Assembly (NCBI RefSeq): GCF_039523795.1
Contig: NZ_BAAAFZ010000097.1
Span: forward strand, 1-10,483
Direction: 5' to 3'
Source: Craurococcus roseus
GTDB lineage: Bacteria; Pseudomonadota; Alphaproteobacteria; Acetobacterales; Acetobacteraceae
Length of the DNA stretch: 10,483 nt
In this document: positions 7,446 to 10,483 of the stretch, piece after piece
How the letters are laid out: every line of letters starts with the position of its first letter
Position numbering within the stretch: the stretch's first letter is position 1
Notes under the pieces: model-generated
What the model saw: the letters and a program-made list of their open reading frames with translations, nothing else
What the model was told of the DNA's origin: nothing
Databases searched by the model: none
Translations under genes and position numbers: made by a program

Positions 7446-7493
7446 CCGGGCTGGATGCCCGGTTCGCCCTCCTCCGCCGTCGCGGGATGACAG
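7446..7493. repeat. Probable decayed dispersed palindromic intergenic repeat
   Basis: CTGGATGCCCG (7451-7461) and CGGGATGACAG (7483-7493) are paired as in the widespread proteobacterial intergenic palindromes that begin with CTGGAT and end with GGGATGAC. The left half also forms its own hairpin, CCGGGC-TGGAT-GCCCGG (7446-7462). The middle does not pair well, so the copy looks degraded or interrupted. GGAATGCCCGGCATGGACCC at 7372-7391 may be part of a second, equally worn copy. Recognition is by remembered motif shape, not by comparison with other copies in this genome. Confidence 0.4.
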
Positions 7494-7578
7494 GTCGCGC
7501 CACGCGGCGGAGGTTGCGGTAGCCCGCCATCCCTCCATCCCCGTCAGGCCAGCCGACACCGCCGTGCCCGTTCCAACG

Positions 7579-7662
7579 GGCCATGCGCCGCACCGGTTGC
7601 GCGAGCGAGGCGAGGCGCAGGGTTTGAACCCTGGGGCGCGACCCCGGGTGGCCATGCGCCGC
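7579..7662 (+). repeat. 13-nt direct repeat bracketing the leader hairpins
   Basis: GGCCATGCGCCGC occurs at 7579-7591 and again at 7650-7662, 71 bp apart. Both copies are exact. The pair encloses the overlapping hairpins at 7618-7648. It could be a duplication scar or a repeat boundary. Confidence 0.5.
7618..7648 (+). promoter_or_regulatory. Two mutually exclusive hairpins in the presumed rne leader
   Basis: Hairpin A is CAGGGT-TTGA-ACCCTG (7618-7633), a perfect 6-bp stem with a tetraloop. Hairpin B is CCTGGGG-CGCGA-CCCCGGG (7630-7648), 7 bp with one G-U pair. They share 7630-7633, so they cannot form together. This geometry would permit a switch about 190 nt upstream of the rne start, but function is inferred only. 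Confidence 0.3.
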
Positions 7663-7838
7663 CGCGAGCACCGGCGCGCGTGCCGCCCCGTGCGCCGCGC
7701 CCCGCCGGACCGAGGAGGAGGCCGCCGCTTGTCCATCGACCGCGCCGCGCCCTCAGCGTCGTCCGGGCCACCCCACCCCCATCCGCCGCCCGTCCCGGTG
7801 CGAACCGCCCGGCGGAGCGGCGCGGAGCACAAGCTTCG

Positions 7839-10483
7839 ATGACGAAGAAGATGCTGATCGACGCGTCCCACGCGGAAGAAACCCGCGTGGTGGTGCTGGA
7901 CGGCAACCGGCTGGAGGATTTCGACCTCGAAGCCGCCAACAGGCTGCCCCTCAAAGGCAACATCTACCTGGCCAAGGTCGTGAGGGTGGAGCCCTCCTTG
8001 CAGGCCGCATTCGTGGAGTACGGCGGCAACCGCCACGGCTTCCTGCCGCTCGCGGAGATCCACCCGGACTACTACCAGATCCCGGTCGCCGACCGGCAGC
8101 GCCTGCTGGCGATGCAGGCCGCCGAGGCGCGCGAGGAAGAGGCCGCGGAGGAAGCGGAAGCCGCGTTTGAGCGGGCCGAGGAGACCGCTGAGGACGCGGA
8201 CACCGCCCCCGACCGCATCGAAGGCGCGGCCGCTGAGGCCGACCGGACCGAATCCGGACCGCCCGAAACCGTGGCCGAGGCTTCCGCCACCGACGAAACC
8301 GACCCCGACGCCGGCCGCGACGCCGAGGCCGGCCGCGCGGGCGGGTCGGACGTACCGGCGGGAGCGGCCGAAGCCGGGCCGCCGTCCCGCGAAGAAGAGC
8401 CCGAGCCGGTGCTGGTCGCGTCGCCGGCTCAGGTGAAAGCCGTGGCGGCTGACGCCGACCAGACGACGCCCGCCGCCGGCGAAGCGCCGCGCGCGGCCGA
8501 GGACGCGGCGCGCGAGCAGATGGCGGCCGCGGCGGAGGAAGACGCCGCGCCGACGCCGGAGTCGGCGGCCCCGGATGCGCCGGCCGACCCGGCGGAACCC
8601 GCGCCGTCCGGAGAGGAAGCGACGATCGCGGAGCAGTCCGGGCCGTTCCTCCTCCCCGGCGAGGGCGACCAGCCCCCCCTCGAACCCGTCGCGCCCCGCC
8701 GCTCCGCCACCACCGCCGCGCCGAACGGCCACACCGACGATTTCGAGCCCGACGACGCGCCGCCGCCGGAGGAGATCGGCGGCGAGGCGCCGGAAGAAGC
8801 GGCGCGGGAGCGCCGCGGCGCCCAGCGCTTCATGCGCCAGTACAAGATCCAGGAGGTGATCAAGCGCCGGCAGATCATGCTGGTGCAGGTCGTCAAGGAG
8901 GAGCGCGGCACCAAGGGCGCTGCGCTCACCACCTACATCTCGCTCGCCGGCCGCTTCTCCGTCTTGATGCCCAACTCGCCGCGCGGCGGCGGCGTGTCGC
9001 GCAAGATCACCTCGGCCACCGACCGGCGCCGCTTGCGCGAGGTGATCGACGAGGTGGGCCTGCCGGACGGCATGAGCCTGATCGTCCGCACCGCCGGCGC
9101 CCAGCGGCCGAAGCCCGAGATCCGGCGCGATTGCGAATACCTGCTGCGCCTGTGGGACAGCATCCGGGAACGCACCCTGTCCTCGTCCGCGCCGGCGCTG
9201 ATCTACGAGGAAGCGGACCTCATCAAGCGCTCCATCCGCGACAACTACGCGCGCGACGTGGAGGAGATCCTGGTGGACGGCGAGGACGCCTACCGGGAAG
9301 CGCGCGAGTTCATGCGCATGCTGATGCCGCAGCACGCGCAGAAGATACAGCTCTTCCGTGACGGCGGGCTGTTCGCGCGCCACGGCGTCGAGGCGCAGCT
9401 CGACGCCATGCACTCGCCCGTGGTGCAGCTCCGCTCCGGCGGCTACATCGTCATCAACCAGACCGAGGCGCTGGTCGCCATCGACGTGAACTCCGGCCGC
9501 TCCACGCGCGAGCGGCACATCGAGGACACGGCGTTCCGCACCAACATGGAAGCGGCGGACGAGATCGCCCGGCAGCTCCGGCTGCGCGACCTCGCCGGCC
9601 TCATCGTCATCGACTTCATCGACATGGAGTCGAACCGGCACGACGCCACGGTGGAGCGCCGGCTCAAGGACGCGCTGAAGCACGACCGGGCGCGCATCCA
9701 AGTGGGCCGCATCTCCCACTTCGGCCTTTTGGAGATGAGCCGGCAGCGGCTGCGCCCGTCGCTGGCCGAGACCGCCTTCGTGCCCTGCCCGCACTGCGGC
9801 GGGCACGGCCAGGTCCGCAGCATCGAGAGCAGCGCGCTGTCCGTGCTGCGCGCCATCGAGGAGGAGGGCGCCAAGCGCCGCGCCGCCGAGATCGCCGTGC
9901 ATGTGGCGAGCCCGGTGGCGCTGTACCTGCTCAACCGCAAGCGCGACCGCCTGGCGCGGATCGAGCACCGCTTCGGCATGTCGGTGGTGTTCGAGCCGGA
10001 CGACTCGCTGCAACCGCCGGCGCTGCGCATCGACCGGCTGCGGGTGGCCGACCCGAGCCGGCAGCGCCCGGCCGACTCGGCGCCGTCGGCGCTGCGCATG
10101 GATTACGCGCCCGAACCCGAGGAGGACGACGAGGAGGCGCCGGAAGCGGCGGCCCTCGACGCCGGCGGCGAGGACGCGGAGGCGGACGCGCCGGAGGGCC
10201 GCGCCAACGGCCGCGTGTCGGCCGAGGCCGGCAGCGCGGAGGAGCGTGCCGAAGAAGGGCGCAGGCGGCGCCGTCGCCGGCGTCGGCGCGGCGGCCGCGC
10301 CGACGAGGCGGACTCGGCCGGCGCCGGCACGGAAGGCCCCGACGAGGACGGCGAAGCCGGGGACATGGCGTCGGCGGTGGAAGCCGCGGCGGGCGACGAC
10401 GCGGTGGACGAAGCCGGCCCCGGGGACGAAGAGGCGGACGGCGGAGCGGCGCCGGACGAGGACGCGCCGCTCCCGGCCGCGGC
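7839..10483 (+). CDS. rne: Ribonuclease E (3' end cut by window edge)
   Basis: RNase E cleaves single-stranded RNA, starting mRNA decay and processing rRNA and tRNA precursors, and scaffolds the degradosome. The 881 visible residues start MTKKMLIDASHAEETRVVVL. The S1 domain begins at KGNIYLAKVVRVEPSLQAAF (39-58), is interrupted by an acidic, Ala/Pro-rich insert (about 93-328) and resumes at KIQEVIKRRQIMLVQVVKEE (336-355). The 5'-phosphate sensor pair is R417-T418 in LIVRTAG. The Mg2+-binding catalytic residues are D549 and N551 (AIDVNSGRS) and D592 (VIDFIDM); the spacing of 43 between the Asp residues equals E. coli D303 to D346. The zinc-link is CPHC (C650, C653). From about 765 the tail is disordered and acidic with ten consecutive Arg (808-817), probably RNA-binding. 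GGAG at 7824-7827, 11 nt before the ATG, is a slightly distant ribosome site. The extended tail favours rne over rng. No stop is reached. Confidence 0.96.
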   Translation, partial: MTKKMLIDASHAEETRVVVLDGNRLEDFDLEAANRLPLKGNIYLAKVVRVEPSLQAAFVEYGGNRHGFLPLAEIHPDYYQIPVADRQRLLAMQAAEAREEEAAEEAEAAFERAEETAEDADTAPDRIEGAAAEADRTESGPPETVAEASATDETDPDAGRDAEAGRAGGSDVPAGAAEAGPPSREEEPEPVLVASPAQVKAVAADADQTTPAAGEAPRAAEDAAREQMAAAAEEDAAPTPESAAPDAPADPAEPAPSGEEATIAEQSGPFLLPGEGDQPPLEPVAPRRSATTAAPNGHTDDFEPDDAPPPEEIGGEAPEEAARERRGAQRFMRQYKIQEVIKRRQIMLVQVVKEERGTKGAALTTYISLAGRFSVLMPNSPRGGGVSRKITSATDRRRLREVIDEVGLPDGMSLIVRTAGAQRPKPEIRRDCEYLLRLWDSIRERTLSSSAPALIYEEADLIKRSIRDNYARDVEEILVDGEDAYREAREFMRMLMPQHAQKIQLFRDGGLFARHGVEAQLDAMHSPVVQLRSGGYIVINQTEALVAIDVNSGRSTRERHIEDTAFRTNMEAADEIARQLRLRDLAGLIVIDFIDMESNRHDATVERRLKDALKHDRARIQVGRISHFGLLEMSRQRLRPSLAETAFVPCPHCGGHGQVRSIESSALSVLRAIEEEGAKRRAAEIAVHVASPVALYLLNRKRDRLARIEHRFGMSVVFEPDDSLQPPALRIDRLRVADPSRQRPADSAPSALRMDYAPEPEEDDEEAPEAAALDAGGEDAEADAPEGRANGRVSAEAGSAEERAEEGRRRRRRRRRRGGRADEADSAGAGTEGPDEDGEAGDMASAVEAAAGDDAVDEAGPGDEEADGGAAPDEDAPLPAA

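Larger units (their letters stand above)
7161..7838. other. 678-bp divergent intergenic region between the amidase and rne
   Basis: I find no convincing gene here. Open frames exist on both strands, but they are low in complexity and rich in Pro, Arg and Gly, as expected of stop-poor GC-rich DNA. The region must hold the promoters of both flanking genes and probably a long rne leader. It contains at least five inverted repeats, a possible decayed dispersed repeat and a 13-nt direct repeat, listed separately. Long rne leaders are known in enterobacteria, where they mediate feedback control of the RNase E level; whether this one does is an inference. Confidence 0.6.

Noticed and set aside
7600..7654. 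Possible tRNA: GGTTTGAACCC resembles a T-arm and the stretch ends in GGCCA.
   Set aside because: The T-stem does not pair when TTTGAAC is placed as a 7-nt loop, and no anticodon arm, D-arm or acceptor stem can be drawn upstream. It fits the simple hairpins better.
7161..10013. The amidase reading frame stays open upstream through the intergenic region and across the whole of rne on the minus strand, giving an apparent 1352-residue protein.
   Set aside because: It is antisense to a fully conserved rne, and the translation is low-complexity Arg/Gly/Val/Leu text. The amidase signal peptide starts at residue 13 from ATG 7160. Stop codons are simply rare in this phase of GC-rich DNA.

Overview
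The window is very GC-rich, gene-dense DNA that reads as an alphaproteobacterial chromosome, most likely Rhodospirillales or a close relative. The evidence is the gene order ribonuclease E / divergent AMIN-type amidase / PBP1A / RF2, which is common in that class, together with the alphaproteobacterial style of RNase E (a long acidic insert inside the S1 domain and an Arg-rich, acidic C-terminal tail) and of RF2. This is core chromosome rather than an accessory island. I see no tRNA, rRNA, transposase, phage gene or CRISPR array.

Layout, left to right. (1) 1-1217, minus: a GT4-type glycosyltransferase whose C-terminus runs off the left edge. (2) 1438-1704, plus: an unrecognised 88-residue protein, divergent from the glycosyltransferase and convergent with prfB. 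(3) 1720-2851, minus: prfB (RF2). It is split by the classical programmed +1 frameshift at an in-frame TGA, so the first 23 codons lie in a different frame from the rest. (4) 2978-3283, minus: a small glycine-rich, probably two-helix membrane protein. (5) 3310-5883, minus: mrcA, a bifunctional class A penicillin-binding protein. (6) 5955-7160, minus: an exported N-acetylmuramoyl-L-alanine amidase. (7) 7161-7838: an unusually long gene-free divergent region rich in inverted repeats, with what looks like a decayed dispersed palindromic repeat. (8) 7839 to the right edge, plus: rne, 881 residues visible, 3' end missing.

The minus-strand genes amidase, mrcA, small membrane protein and prfB follow each other with gaps of 71, 26 and 126 bp. 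They could be co-transcribed from the divergent region at 7161-7838, although I see no strong promoter. The amidase and PBP1A both act on periplasmic peptidoglycan, one cutting and one polymerising and cross-linking. prfB and rne serve translation termination and RNA decay. The most informative points are the prfB recoding site, the roughly 236-residue acidic insert in the RNase E S1 domain, the mutually exclusive hairpins in the presumed rne leader, and the small membrane protein lodged between mrcA and prfB. I found no convincing novel multi-gene system.
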